From Catenovulum sediminis (lineage in GTDB: Bacteria > Pseudomonadota > Gammaproteobacteria > Enterobacterales > Alteromonadaceae): a stretch of DNA of 64,000 nt. The notes below the pieces were generated by a model. That model saw only the letters and a list, made by a program, of their open reading frames with translations, searched no databases and was not told the origin of the DNA. Location of the stretch: assembly GCF_040270295.1 (NCBI RefSeq), contig NZ_JBELOE010000136.1. One strand, given 5' to 3'. The position numbers and the translations under genes are program-made. The stretch's first letter is position 1. Every line of letters starts with the position of its first letter. Below, one piece after another: positions 25,988 through 35,478 of this stretch.

Positions 25988-27784
25988 ATGCAAAATAATG
26001 AATCTGCAGTTCTATTTAACGAGCTGGGTTTACCCGCACCTGTTTTACAAGCAATCGAAGAGCTTGGTTTTACTCAACCGACGCCAATTCAAGCTCAATC
26101 TATTCCTGCTTTATTAGAAGGCAGCGACATCCTTGGTGAAGCACAAACGGGTACGGGTAAAACTGCTGCTTTTGGTTTGCCTTTATTATCACGATTAGAT
26201 GCTTCTATTCGTGAAACCCAAATGTTAGTTGTCTGCCCAACTCGTGAACTTGCTATTCAGGTTGCTGACGCAATCGCAGAATTTGGTAAACATGTAAAAG
26301 GTTTACGTGTTGCAACTGTTTATGGTGGTCAATCTTATACACCACAAATTAAAGACTTACGTGCTGGTCCACAAATCGTAGTGGGCACGCCGGGCCGTTT
26401 AATGGACCATATCGATAAAGGACGTTTACAGTTAGGTAATTTACGTAGCTGTGTGTTAGATGAAGCCGATGAAATGTTAAACATGGGTTTCTTAGAAGAT
26501 ATCGAATGGATCTTAAAACATGTGCCTGAAGAAACGCAAATGGCTTTCTTTTCTGCAACTATGCCAACTGCGATCCGTAAAGTAACACAACAGTTTTTGA
26601 AAAATCCGGTACATGTAAAAATCGCCGCAGTTAAGCAAGCAAAAGCTAACATCAGTCAACGTGCATGGCGCGTCAATAAAATTGGCAAAACAGCCGGTTT
26701 AGAGCGTTTAGCTGAAACTTTAGACTATGATGCAATGATTGTTTTTGTACGTACACGTAATGACACATTGACGTTGGCTGAGCACTTAATCGGCAAAGGC
26801 TTCCCAGCTGCCGCATTAAATGGTGACATGAATCAGACCGATCGTGAGCGCATCGTTGAACAACTGAAAAAAGGTCGTGTCTCTATATTAATTGCAACCG
26901 ACGTGGTTGCTCGTGGTCTGGATGTACCGAGAATCAGTCATGTAATTAACTATGATTTACCGGCTGACGCTGAATCATATGTCCACCGTATTGGCCGTAC
27001 TGGTCGAGCGGGTCGCAGTGGTGAAGCTATTTTATTCGCTAATAGCCGTGAAATGCGTACCTTGTTCCGCTTAGAACGCGCAACTGAAGGTAAAATCGAA
27101 GAGTTTACTATGCCTGATGCAAAATCATTAGGTGAAGTTCGCATGAACAGAATGCAAGAAAGTTTAGCGAAGGTAATTGAATCAGAAGATTTAAGCCCAT
27201 TTGCCAAAGTTGTAGAAAAATTCCTAGAAGAAAAAGAGTGGAGCCTTGAGCAGGTTGCGGCGGCATTGTTGCAGCAACAACAGTTAAATCAACCACTGTT
27301 TCCACCCAAAGATCCAATTGGTCGTGATCGTAACATGCGTGATGACAACCCGCGCGGTCGTCGAGATGCGCGTGGCGGACGCGATGGCGCTCGTGAAGGT
27401 CGTAAAACTCGCGCTGAAAGAGGTGACAGAGGGGATCGTAAGAACCCAGGTGAATTTGATACCTTCCGCTTTGAAGTAGGCCGTGAGCATGGTGTTGGCC
27501 CAGGTGATATTGTGGGTGCAGTGGCTAACGAAATAAATATTGATAGCAGCAACATTGGCCATATCAAATTGTTTGATTCACACTCACACGTTGATTTGCC
27601 AAAAGGTATGCCAAAAGCGGTATTCCAAAAGTTACAGCGAATTATTATTCGCAGTCATAAAATATCGCCGACCATTGCCGATGGTGTAAGTAGCTCAGCG
27701 AACAATGAGGGCGCGAGAAGACATGCATCATCAAATGAGCGTGGCGCAAACTTTAAAAAACGTGAAAGACGTGCATTTAATTAA
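25988..27784 (+). CDS. deaD: DEAD-box ATP-dependent RNA helicase DeaD/CsdA
   Basis: This 598-residue helicase has Q motif (GFTQPTPIQAQSIPALL), AQTGTGKT near 55, PTRELAIQ, TPGRLMDH, DEAD near 158, SAT, and the C-terminal HRIGRTGRAGR. After the helicase core come an Arg/Gly/Asp-rich basic segment (about 445-485) and a DbpA-type RNA-binding domain (about 490-565), then a basic tail. The combination identifies DeaD/CsdA, which unwinds structured RNA in ribosome biogenesis and mRNA decay, mainly in the cold. The gene is monocistronic, with a long leader and its own terminator. Confidence 0.97.
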   Translation: MQNNESAVLFNELGLPAPVLQAIEELGFTQPTPIQAQSIPALLEGSDILGEAQTGTGKTAAFGLPLLSRLDASIRETQMLVVCPTRELAIQVADAIAEFGKHVKGLRVATVYGGQSYTPQIKDLRAGPQIVVGTPGRLMDHIDKGRLQLGNLRSCVLDEADEMLNMGFLEDIEWILKHVPEETQMAFFSATMPTAIRKVTQQFLKNPVHVKIAAVKQAKANISQRAWRVNKIGKTAGLERLAETLDYDAMIVFVRTRNDTLTLAEHLIGKGFPAAALNGDMNQTDRERIVEQLKKGRVSILIATDVVARGLDVPRISHVINYDLPADAESYVHRIGRTGRAGRSGEAILFANSREMRTLFRLERATEGKIEEFTMPDAKSLGEVRMNRMQESLAKVIESEDLSPFAKVVEKFLEEKEWSLEQVAAALLQQQQLNQPLFPPKDPIGRDRNMRDDNPRGRRDARGGRDGAREGRKTRAERGDRGDRKNPGEFDTFRFEVGREHGVGPGDIVGAVANEINIDSSNIGHIKLFDSHSHVDLPKGMPKAVFQKLQRIIIRSHKISPTIADGVSSSANNEGARRHASSNERGANFKKRERRAFN

Positions 27785-27807
27785 AGTTATTTGAAAAATA
27801 TTCTAGT

Positions 27808-27835
27808 AAAAAGCCTTCTTTATGAAGGCTTTTTT
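27808..27835 (+). terminator. Intrinsic terminator of deaD
   Basis: An AAAAAGCCTTC / GAAGGCTTTTT stem with a five-base loop, followed by T residues, lies 24 bases past the deaD stop codon. Confidence 0.93.
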
Positions 27836-27975
27836 GTTTACAATTCAGCCATAAGATATCAAATAGATATTTAGCTCAACAAATCGCATTCGGTTTAATA
27901 AAATCAACGCGTTTTTATAGCGGATTTAACAGTCCAGTTATAGCAGTATGGACACAAATAATAACAAGAGGGTTT

Positions 27976-28266
27976 ATGGATAATCTATCAACAGGCCGTG
28001 CTACCTCAGCACCGGCTCTAGCTTTATATGTTCAAGATGGCGACTTTACCGCGGCCATTGCTTACCTTAAACAATTATCTCGAGATGAATTGTATGATAC
28101 GTTATTGTATTCAGGCTTAGGTGTGCATGGCCTGTACCCGTATTGGATTAAAAACATTGAGAGCAAATTAGCGCTGGCATGCCATAGAGGATATTTAGAA
28201 TCAACCTTAACGGGCGGGTTTAATCCGAAATTTGTTGCGGCGAATAAATACGCTTCAAACATGTAG
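27976..28266 (+). CDS. Small hypothetical protein, 96 residues
   Basis: I do not recognise this protein. It has no signal peptide or membrane segment and looks cytoplasmic. Visible features are an N-terminal helical region (FTAAIAYLKQLSRDELYDTLLYSGLG) and a C-terminal basic stretch. AGAGGG lies three bases before the ATG. The gene ends ten bases before the 3' end of the opposing rnpB, so the two transcripts converge. Codon use looks normal for the window, which supports a real gene, but function is unknown. Confidence 0.65.
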   Translation: MDNLSTGRATSAPALALYVQDGDFTAAIAYLKQLSRDELYDTLLYSGLGVHGLYPYWIKNIESKLALACHRGYLESTLTGGFNPKFVAANKYASNM

Positions 28267-28274
28267 AAAAAGGC

Positions 28275-28638
<364 letters not shown>

Positions 28639-28645
28639 ACAGGCG

Positions 28646-28673
28646 AGTTTACATTCATAATTAATTAAGTCAA
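28646..28673 (-). promoter_or_regulatory. Sigma70 promoter of rnpB
   Basis: On the minus strand TTGACT and TAAACT are separated by 16 bases, seven bases before the predicted RNA 5' end. Spacing and position fit a strong constitutive stable-RNA promoter. Confidence 0.75.
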
Positions 28674-28782
28674 TTAAACAACACATATTGTGTCAATAGG
28701 CATATTTATATTATCATCCATAACTTGCACGGGCTTTGTGCAACGGAAGCTAAATAATAAAAATCTAATTTGGAAAATTTAT

Positions 28783-29256
28783 ATGAAAAAACTTATTTTA
28801 TCTGCTTTAGCTGCGGCCACTTTGGTTGGAACTAATATATCTGCAGTTCAAGCTGAGAAAATTAATCCTTGGCGTGACTGTGGTATTGGTGCATTGATAT
28901 TCCCAAGCGTACCGGCTGGTGCTGTAATTTCAAATATCATTTGGGATTTAGGTACTACGGCAGTTACCTCTAATGCAAGTTCACCAGATACTTGTGAAGG
29001 TGAAACTGTAAAAGTAGCTCAATTTATTCAGGAAACGTTTAAACCATTAGAAGAAGAAACGGCGAATGGTAGCGGTGAGCACGTCACAGCAATGTTAAAC
29101 ATTCTTGGATGTGAAGAAAACGTTCATAACTCTATCATTAAAAATGTACGCTTAGAATATGCAACTAAGCTGGAGTCAACTGAAGATACTCAAAAACCGC
29201 AGGCATTATACAATGCGGTTATTCATAATACTGCAGATGTATGTAGCGCAAGCTAA
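28783..29256 (+). CDS. DUF3015-family exported protein
   Basis: This 157-residue protein has a signal peptide (MKKLILSALAAATLVG...SAVQAE). The mature part begins with NPWRDCGIGALIFPS, typical of the DUF3015 family, and contains four cysteines. The start was moved to the ATG at 28783 because the signal peptide begins there; 31 codons of open frame lie upstream. The function of the family is unknown. It is followed after 47 bases by a DUF4105 gene, a pairing seen in other gammaproteobacteria from my general knowledge, which suggests shared envelope function. Confidence 0.85.
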   Translation: MKKLILSALAAATLVGTNISAVQAEKINPWRDCGIGALIFPSVPAGAVISNIIWDLGTTAVTSNASSPDTCEGETVKVAQFIQETFKPLEEETANGSGEHVTAMLNILGCEENVHNSIIKNVRLEYATKLESTEDTQKPQALYNAVIHNTADVCSAS

Positions 29257-29263
29257 GTCTTTG

Positions 29264-29294
29264 TATGTAGCCAACGAGTTAAGTTGGCTACATA
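29264..29294 (+). terminator. Hairpin between DUF3015 and DUF4105 genes
   Basis: A perfect 12-bp stem TATGTAGCCAAC / GTTGGCTACATA with a seven-base loop is present, with no T-run after it. It probably attenuates or processes the transcript so that the two genes are expressed at different levels. Confidence 0.6.
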
Positions 29295-29303
29295 GTACAA
29301 CTC

Positions 29304-31187
29304 ATGACAAAAAATATTATTTGCACCTTCATTGCCTGCATTATGTTTGTTTTCCCTGCCAGTGCAACCTCGCTTCAAGAAAACCTGAGCCTAGCAATTC
29401 AAACCAATTTAGATGAACATCCTTATTGGTTAAAACTGCTTCATTATAAAAAACATATAGGCAGCACTAGCGGCTACAAGAGTGAAGTAATTTCAGAAGA
29501 CTTTTTTCTATCTAATACAAAAAGTGACCCTTTAGCTGAGTTAAAAGCAACCATAAAATCTATCTACACCCCGATTACAAACCCAAATCAGCACACTCGA
29601 TGCAAATTTATCGCTCGCACGCAGTGGTTGCAATCAAAGCTCAATATGGAACTACCATCCATAGAATGCGAAGAATTTAAACAGTGGATAGATTTGGAAA
29701 ATATAAATCAAGTACAATTAGTGTTTGCATCAGGCTACTTAAAAAACCCAGCATCTTTTTATGGCCATTTATTATTAAAATTCAGCTCTTCGTCAAACAA
29801 AAACAACCTCCTTGACTTATCCATAAATTATGGCGCGATGCTCACTGACACAAATCCAATTTTATATATAGTCAACGGCATCTTCGGTGGATACACAGCA
29901 GGCTTTTCTGATAGTCGATTCTACCGACAGAATCATAACTACGGACAAACAGACCTAAGAGATTTATGGTCGTATAACCTAGACCTGTCACAAGACCAAA
30001 TCAAGCAAATCGCTTTCCACCTTTGGGAATTACTCGATGTGCAGTTTACTTATTACTTTTTAGATAAAAATTGCGCCTATCACTTTGCAAACCTACTTGC
30101 TTTAGTTATTGAAGCGCCACTGACCGACCAGTATAGTCCGTGGGTTATGCCGCTCACTATATTCCAAAAATTAATGGAAAATAAAAGCAAAGATAACCCC
30201 TTAGTCAAAAGCGTAACCCATATAGCCTCTAGACAGAGTCAGTTCTACGAAAAATACTTTCATTTAAATGAAAAACAACAACAGTTATTAAAATTGCTAT
30301 TAGAAAGTAATGATTGGGTGTCACATTCAAAGTTTAAATCACTACCTGATAATGAAAAGATCGCTCTGATAAATGTGTTGTTTGACTATATTGAGTACCA
30401 ATTAGCTGAGCTAGGTGATTCATCTTCAGACCGTGTTCAGCAACTATCCCTAGAAAAGAAAAAATTAATTAGAACCCGATTTTCATTACCAGCGAGCCCC
30501 GCAAAAAAACAAAGAACCCATTTATTAAAGACACAACCTCCGCACCACAGCCAGTACCCTAAATTAATTCGAGTTTCGGGCATATCATCAAAAGAAAGTA
30601 GTGGAGCCCTTTTGCAATTAAGACCCGTCTATTATGATATCTTAGGAAGTGAGTCTGGCCGTATGCCCAACTCTGCACTTAGTATGGCAGATTTAACACT
30701 GAGTAATTTCAATGGAAATTTTGCTATACGCCGCTTCAATATTGTAGCTATAGAATCGTACAATGTAGCTAAGACAGAATTGAGAGGCGATAATAAATAT
30801 GCTTGGATGATCAATTTTGGCCTAGATACTCCTGATAATATGTGCTTTAACTGCACTCGCGTGCAACTTTCAGGTGGACTTGGGAAAAGCTACAAGTTAT
30901 CTCACCAGCATATAATTAACTTTATGGCTCTTGGTTCAATTCATACTGAACACAACAACGAAGGTAATGCGACAATCGGTGGTCAAGTAAGTTTACTATC
31001 TAAAATTAACCCCAGCTGGAACAGCTTAATTACCTTTAACAAAACAAGAACGCTCACTAATGTACCGACTTCTTCGATAAAGTGGGAAAATAGCTTTTTT
31101 AATCTGAAGCATTTTGATGTGCGCTTAAGTTTAGAAAGAAATAACTCAAACCTCCTAGTGACAGCTGGTTACTCTTTTTACTTTTAA
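29304..31187 (+). CDS. DUF4105-domain exported protein
   Basis: This 627-residue protein has a signal peptide (CTFIACIMFVFPASA). Residues about 90-290 contain the DUF4105 landmarks NPASFYGHLLLKF and TYYFLDKNCAYHFANLL; the Cys and His in the latter are the conserved polar pair and a possible active site. A middle helical region and a C-terminal beta-rich segment ending in aromatic SFYF follow, suggesting an outer-membrane barrel-like C-terminus. Catalytic activity is not established for the family as far as I know. It lies downstream of the DUF3015 gene and probably works with it. Confidence 0.85.
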   Translation: MTKNIICTFIACIMFVFPASATSLQENLSLAIQTNLDEHPYWLKLLHYKKHIGSTSGYKSEVISEDFFLSNTKSDPLAELKATIKSIYTPITNPNQHTRCKFIARTQWLQSKLNMELPSIECEEFKQWIDLENINQVQLVFASGYLKNPASFYGHLLLKFSSSSNKNNLLDLSINYGAMLTDTNPILYIVNGIFGGYTAGFSDSRFYRQNHNYGQTDLRDLWSYNLDLSQDQIKQIAFHLWELLDVQFTYYFLDKNCAYHFANLLALVIEAPLTDQYSPWVMPLTIFQKLMENKSKDNPLVKSVTHIASRQSQFYEKYFHLNEKQQQLLKLLLESNDWVSHSKFKSLPDNEKIALINVLFDYIEYQLAELGDSSSDRVQQLSLEKKKLIRTRFSLPASPAKKQRTHLLKTQPPHHSQYPKLIRVSGISSKESSGALLQLRPVYYDILGSESGRMPNSALSMADLTLSNFNGNFAIRRFNIVAIESYNVAKTELRGDNKYAWMINFGLDTPDNMCFNCTRVQLSGGLGKSYKLSHQHIINFMALGSIHTEHNNEGNATIGGQVSLLSKINPSWNSLITFNKTRTLTNVPTSSIKWENSFFNLKHFDVRLSLERNNSNLLVTAGYSFYF

Positions 31188-31215
31188 TGACAAGCTAAAC
31201 ACCCTTCAGATAAAA

Positions 31216-31234
31216 ACTACTGATAATCATTCGC
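31216..31234 (+). promoter_or_regulatory. Fur-box-like site upstream of siderophore receptor
   Basis: ACTACTGATAATCATTCGC matches 14 of 19 positions of the classical Fur consensus GATAATGATAATCATTATC. It lies 110 bases before the receptor start, in the promoter gap. Iron repression of the receptor and its hydroxylase partner is expected. Confidence 0.55.
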
Positions 31235-31343
31235 ATTTACCATTGCATTTGCACTCGTATTGTATAAAATACTTATCAGTATATAGTCACCAGACCATTA
31301 AGTGTAAACATAAAGTTGTAAAAATAACAATTGGAGAACAAAC

Positions 31344-33674
31344 TTGACTCACTCAACTAAAAATAATAATCGCCTTGGTTCACAAGCGCTTTGTTTAGCT
31401 TTATCTGTCATGCCTGTTGTTGCACAGGCAAATGACGAAAGCGTCTGTACTGAAGAAGGTAAAAAAGAAAATTTGGTCGTTTGTCAGCAACAGGCAGACG
31501 ATAAACAAATTGAGTTAATTGAAGTTTATGGTGTGCCATACTCACCGTATCGTGCAGCTAAATCAGGCGACTTACGTCGATTAGCGGATTTAGTCGATAC
31601 CCCTCAAACACTCAACATCCTGACCCAGTCGCAAATTCAAGATTCAGGCAAATCAGATTTAAAAGAAATCCTTTCAGCACAAGCGGGTGTCACATTGGGT
31701 ACAGGTGAAAACGGCAATGCATTTGGCGACCGATATATTATTCGCGGACACGAAGCGCGCAGTGACGTTTTTGTGGATGGTTTAAGAGACCCGGGTATGA
31801 CAACTCGTGAAAGCTTCGCTTCAGAACAGGTTGAAATCACCAAAGGCCCAAGCGCCACATTTGCTGGGCGAGGTTCATCTGGCGGTGCAGTCAATAGTAT
31901 CACCAAACAAGCATCCCCTAACTTTGATTTTAGTCGGGTTGATCTAGGTTTAGGTACGGATGACCACCACAGACTGGTTTTAGACAGCAACATTGCAATA
32001 AATGACGATAATGCGATCCGATTAAATGTTCTGCATGCCGAAGAAACCGTGCCAGATCGTGAAGGTATAGAAAGAGATCGTAAAGGTATTCTATTATCTG
32101 GTTATACCGCACCAACAGATAAACTCAATTTTGTTGCAGATATCTACTATCTTAAAGCAAACGATGTGCCTGATTTAGGTAGTTACTTTGACAGAGATGC
32201 ATACAAACCCGTTGAAGACATCATGGTCTATGCACAGAACGAAGACTTCCTAAACACCGAAGTCACCGCAATAACCTTGCGCACCAACTATGAAATCAAT
32301 AGTGACTTGCGCTTGTATAATGCGACACGCTGGGGACAAACCGATAACGGTTATATTACCACAGGTGCACGTGGCACAAATCGTCACGAAACAGACGAAG
32401 TGGCGCCGGGTGCAGCCACCATTTATATAAGTAATCACCAGGGCTGGCAAGAAGTTGATTATTTCGCAACGCAGTTTAACCTTCTGTGGGACAACAAATT
32501 ATTTGGCTTGGATAACAAATGGGTATTGGGTGTCGAATATACCGACGAATCTGTCGTCAACGGTGTGTATAACATAGAATATATGGGAGCGAGCAACTGT
32601 AAAGTCAGTGGCAGAGGCGGTGTCTCAGACGGTTATTGTGCACTCGACGGAAATGGCCAACCGGTGGCAAATGTACGCGGTTTAATGCAGCGTCATTATT
32701 CAAAAGCCGCGACAGACGCTAAACCGACTGTAAAAACCACATCAATTTATGCCATGAATACTATCTCTTTATCAGAGCAATTTGACGTGTTTTTTGGTTT
32801 ACGCCAAGACAGTTTTGACTATGACAGTGACGTGGTCAGCCGAGGCGAAGCTAATTCTTACCAATATTCAGACGATCTTTTTAATGGTCATTTCGGGTTA
32901 GTTTTCCAAGCAACCGATGCGGCAAACTTTTACGCAACTTACAGTACAGCGACCAACATAAACGGCGGCGAGTCTGATGTAGGCGGTAGCTGCGGTTATG
33001 GTGGTTTATGTGGTTCGCCAGAACAAGTACAGTTATCCGATCCTGAGCGGGTAGAAAATATCGAATTAGGTACAAAATGGCAGTTATTTGATAAAAAATT
33101 GTTGGCAACCGCAGCACTCTTTCAAATTACAAAAAGTGATGTAATGGAAAGCATTGGCGACGATGATTACGCCACACTCGGCACCTTAAACACAGGTAAA
33201 AACCGAGTCCAAGGTATTGAGTTCGGCTTATCTGGTGCGATCACCGAAAAATTAAGTGTGCAAATGAGCGCCGCTATGATGGAGTCTGAAATTTTAGAAT
33301 CTCACGACCAAGACTCAGTAGGCTTAGTCTTGAGTAATTTTGCCGACGACAGTGCTTATCTACAGTTGCGCTATCAACCGACAAACAGCTTTGCCTTTGG
33401 TGCATCTGTCACTTATCAAAGTAATATGTACGGTGGCCAACCCGATACAGCTGCTGGCTATAGCTCAGCGACTGGGCTTTACAGCATTGAAGTACCAAGT
33501 TATACGGTATTTGATGCATTTGCTAACTACTATTATTCTGATAAATTAAACTTCCGTTTAAATGTCGGTAATGTATTTGACGAAGAATATTGGACTGCTG
33601 CATATCGCTCTGGTGCTTTCATGTATTTAGGTGAAGCACGCAATGTTCGTGCTAGCGTTACGTACAAATTTTAA
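31344..33674 (+). CDS. TonB-dependent siderophore receptor (Fiu/PiuA-like)
   Basis: This 776-residue outer-membrane receptor has a signal peptide, plug domain (DTPQTLNILTQSQIQDSG, YIIRGHEARSDVFVDGLRDPG, GPSATFAGRGSSGGAVN) and a barrel ending RNVRASVTYKF. The plug matches catecholate or xenosiderophore receptors. The start is a TTG at 31344 with GGAG seven bases upstream; no ATG fits the signal peptide. A PiuC/YbiX dioxygenase gene follows, the usual partner of Fiu/PiuA receptors, and a Fur-like box lies upstream. The ligand could be a foreign siderophore, or conceivably the product of the NRPS locus 20 kb away. Confidence 0.93.
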   Translation: MTHSTKNNNRLGSQALCLALSVMPVVAQANDESVCTEEGKKENLVVCQQQADDKQIELIEVYGVPYSPYRAAKSGDLRRLADLVDTPQTLNILTQSQIQDSGKSDLKEILSAQAGVTLGTGENGNAFGDRYIIRGHEARSDVFVDGLRDPGMTTRESFASEQVEITKGPSATFAGRGSSGGAVNSITKQASPNFDFSRVDLGLGTDDHHRLVLDSNIAINDDNAIRLNVLHAEETVPDREGIERDRKGILLSGYTAPTDKLNFVADIYYLKANDVPDLGSYFDRDAYKPVEDIMVYAQNEDFLNTEVTAITLRTNYEINSDLRLYNATRWGQTDNGYITTGARGTNRHETDEVAPGAATIYISNHQGWQEVDYFATQFNLLWDNKLFGLDNKWVLGVEYTDESVVNGVYNIEYMGASNCKVSGRGGVSDGYCALDGNGQPVANVRGLMQRHYSKAATDAKPTVKTTSIYAMNTISLSEQFDVFFGLRQDSFDYDSDVVSRGEANSYQYSDDLFNGHFGLVFQATDAANFYATYSTATNINGGESDVGGSCGYGGLCGSPEQVQLSDPERVENIELGTKWQLFDKKLLATAALFQITKSDVMESIGDDDYATLGTLNTGKNRVQGIEFGLSGAITEKLSVQMSAAMMESEILESHDQDSVGLVLSNFADDSAYLQLRYQPTNSFAFGASVTYQSNMYGGQPDTAAGYSSATGLYSIEVPSYTVFDAFANYYYSDKLNFRLNVGNVFDEEYWTAAYRSGAFMYLGEARNVRASVTYKF

Positions 33675-33698
33675 TTAAGCGTAATGGTATCTATCAAC

Positions 33699-33732
33699 AA
33701 GGTGATGGTTTAAGGCCATCACCTTATTTTTT
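33699..33732 (+). terminator. Terminator after siderophore receptor
   Basis: A ten-bp perfect stem AAGGTGATGG / CCATCACCTT followed by A then six T lies 24 bases after the receptor stop. The hydroxylase gene downstream may depend on read-through or its own promoter. Confidence 0.9.
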
Positions 33733-33757
33733 ATAATAATAGGTTGTCGGAATATAT

Positions 33758-34438
33758 ATGGTCGTTATCGAGCAACTACTTAGTCATAGTGAAATTAAAC
33801 GATATCTTGAAACATTAGACACAGTCCCTTGGTTAAATGGGCAAAATACAGCGATGGGCATGGCCGCAGATGTCAAAAATAACAGTCAGGCCGATGGCGA
33901 AAACCAACAGGTAAAGCAGTTAGTCAATCAGCTGTTAAGTCGCATTGGCCAAACGCCAAAACTGATGTCAGCCGCCCTACCAGAGAAAATATTTCCACCT
34001 TGTTTTAACCGGTATGTCGAAAACCAAACTTATGGCTATCATGTTGATGCGGCCATTATGCGCATGCCAAACAGTCAGGACGTATTGCGCAGTGATTTAT
34101 CTATGACGGTATTTTTGTCTGAGCCAGAAAGTTATCAAGGGGGTGAATTAGTTATATCAACCGAATTTGGCGAGCAGAAAGTAAAACTCAATGCGGGCGA
34201 TGCAATCCTCTACCCTTCTAGCAGTTTACATAAAGTGACACCGGTCACCGCGGGCCAAAGGATAGCCGCAATCTGTTGGATGCAAAGTTTAATTGCAGAC
34301 GCTCATGTGCGTCAAAACCTGTATGAGTTAGATCAAACCATTCAAAGTTTAATTACAGATTCAGCCGCCAATCGCGCGCAACTAGACAGTTTACACCATG
34401 TTTACCACAATTTAATTCGCCAATTTGCGCAAGTTTAA
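33758..34438 (+). CDS. ybiX: Fe(II)/2-oxoglutarate PKHD-type hydroxylase (PiuC/YbiX family)
   Basis: This 226-residue cytosolic oxygenase has the iron-binding HxD (YGYHVDAAIM) and distal His (LHKVTPVTAGQR) of the Fe2OG superfamily, with Arg after it for 2-oxoglutarate. Family members sit next to Fiu/PiuA-type siderophore receptors and are thought to act on siderophore-linked or receptor-linked chemistry; the substrate is unknown. It follows the receptor gene on the same strand after a terminator. A 14-bp inverted repeat (34412-34425 with 34445-34458) spans its stop codon and may end transcription towards rsmI. Confidence 0.92.
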   Translation: MVVIEQLLSHSEIKRYLETLDTVPWLNGQNTAMGMAADVKNNSQADGENQQVKQLVNQLLSRIGQTPKLMSAALPEKIFPPCFNRYVENQTYGYHVDAAIMRMPNSQDVLRSDLSMTVFLSEPESYQGGELVISTEFGEQKVKLNAGDAILYPSSSLHKVTPVTAGQRIAAICWMQSLIADAHVRQNLYELDQTIQSLITDSAANRAQLDSLHHVYHNLIRQFAQV

Positions 34439-34459
34439 AGGCGTAATTGGCAAATTAAA

Positions 34460-35290
34460 CTATAACTGCAAACCCGCTTCGTAAACGGCTTTTTTCTTGA
34501 CCCCATAAGTCTCTGCAACAATCCCAGCTGCGGTCTTTAATGGCATATGCGGGCGTAAGCTTTCCAATAGTTTTATACATTTGGCGTCCACTTCAGTTAG
34601 CTTTTCAGCACCTTCGATAATAACCACAAACTCACCTTTTTGTTGATTATGATCACCTTGCATCCACTCGAGTACATTTTCGACTGTATTGGTGTAAAAA
34701 GTTTCGAACGTTTTTGTCAACTCCCGCCCAATAACGACCTTTTTGTCGGCGCCTAAGGTTAATTGAATATCTTTTAAACTGGCGATAATACGATGTGTAG
34801 ACTCATAAAAAACAGCTGTAGCGACTTGCTCTGATAGCCGCGCTAAAATAGATTGACGCGCTTGGCTCTTAGCAGGCAAAAAACCACCAAAATAAAACTG
34901 ATCAGTGGCCACACCAGCTGCTGACAATGCCGCGATAATCGCACATGCACCCGGCACGGGTACAACCTGCAGACCTTGCTGACGACACTGACTAACTAAT
35001 CGATAGCCCGGATCGTTAATCAGCGGCGTGCCTGCATCTGAAATCAGCGCAATATTCAATCCATCTTGTAATTGTTTAATAACGGCTGGGGTTTGATTAC
35101 TTTCGTTGTGATCGTGATAAGCAAAGCACTTTTTCTGAATGCCGTAGTGCTGCAATAATTTCTGCGCATTACGAGTGTCTTCGGCAGCAATAAAGTCGAC
35201 ATCACGCAGCACATTAAGCGCGCGTTGTGTAATATCTTCGAGATTTCCTATTGGTGTCGCCACCACATAGAGTTTGCCTGCTTGCTGCAT
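34460..35290 (-). CDS. rsmI: 16S rRNA (cytidine1402-2'-O)-methyltransferase RsmI
   Basis: This 276-residue SAM-dependent tetrapyrrole-methylase-fold enzyme shows LYVVATPIGNLEDIT, AAEDTRNAQKLL, ALISDAGTPLINDPGY and the C-terminal helical tail typical of RsmI. It 2'-O-methylates C1402 in the ribosomal P site. It is divergent from lpoA, the standard gammaproteobacterial arrangement. Confidence 0.98.
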   Translation of the reverse strand: MQQAGKLYVVATPIGNLEDITQRALNVLRDVDFIAAEDTRNAQKLLQHYGIQKKCFAYHDHNESNQTPAVIKQLQDGLNIALISDAGTPLINDPGYRLVSQCRQQGLQVVPVPGACAIIAALSAAGVATDQFYFGGFLPAKSQARQSILARLSEQVATAVFYESTHRIIASLKDIQLTLGADKKVVIGRELTKTFETFYTNTVENVLEWMQGDHNQQKGEFVVIIEGAEKLTEVDAKCIKLLESLRPHMPLKTAAGIVAETYGVKKKAVYEAGLQL

Positions 35291-35478
35291 TAACGTTACC
35301 CTTGCTTTGTCTTTTTAATTTACCAGTGACGTAATATACTAGAGCCAGCTGTTATTTACCGTAACTTTTTGCCGTCGAACTTGTACAAAACCGTAACCCT
35401 TGGGTTGAACTAACAACACTTCACTTGGTGTTACTGGCTCTGCGGCGTCACCCAAATAATATAGTTATTCAGGAAAGA

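Noticed and set aside
27284..27567. Two 92-codon minus-strand frames
   Set aside because: They are antisense to the Arg/Gly-rich part of deaD, where codon bias keeps opposite frames open.
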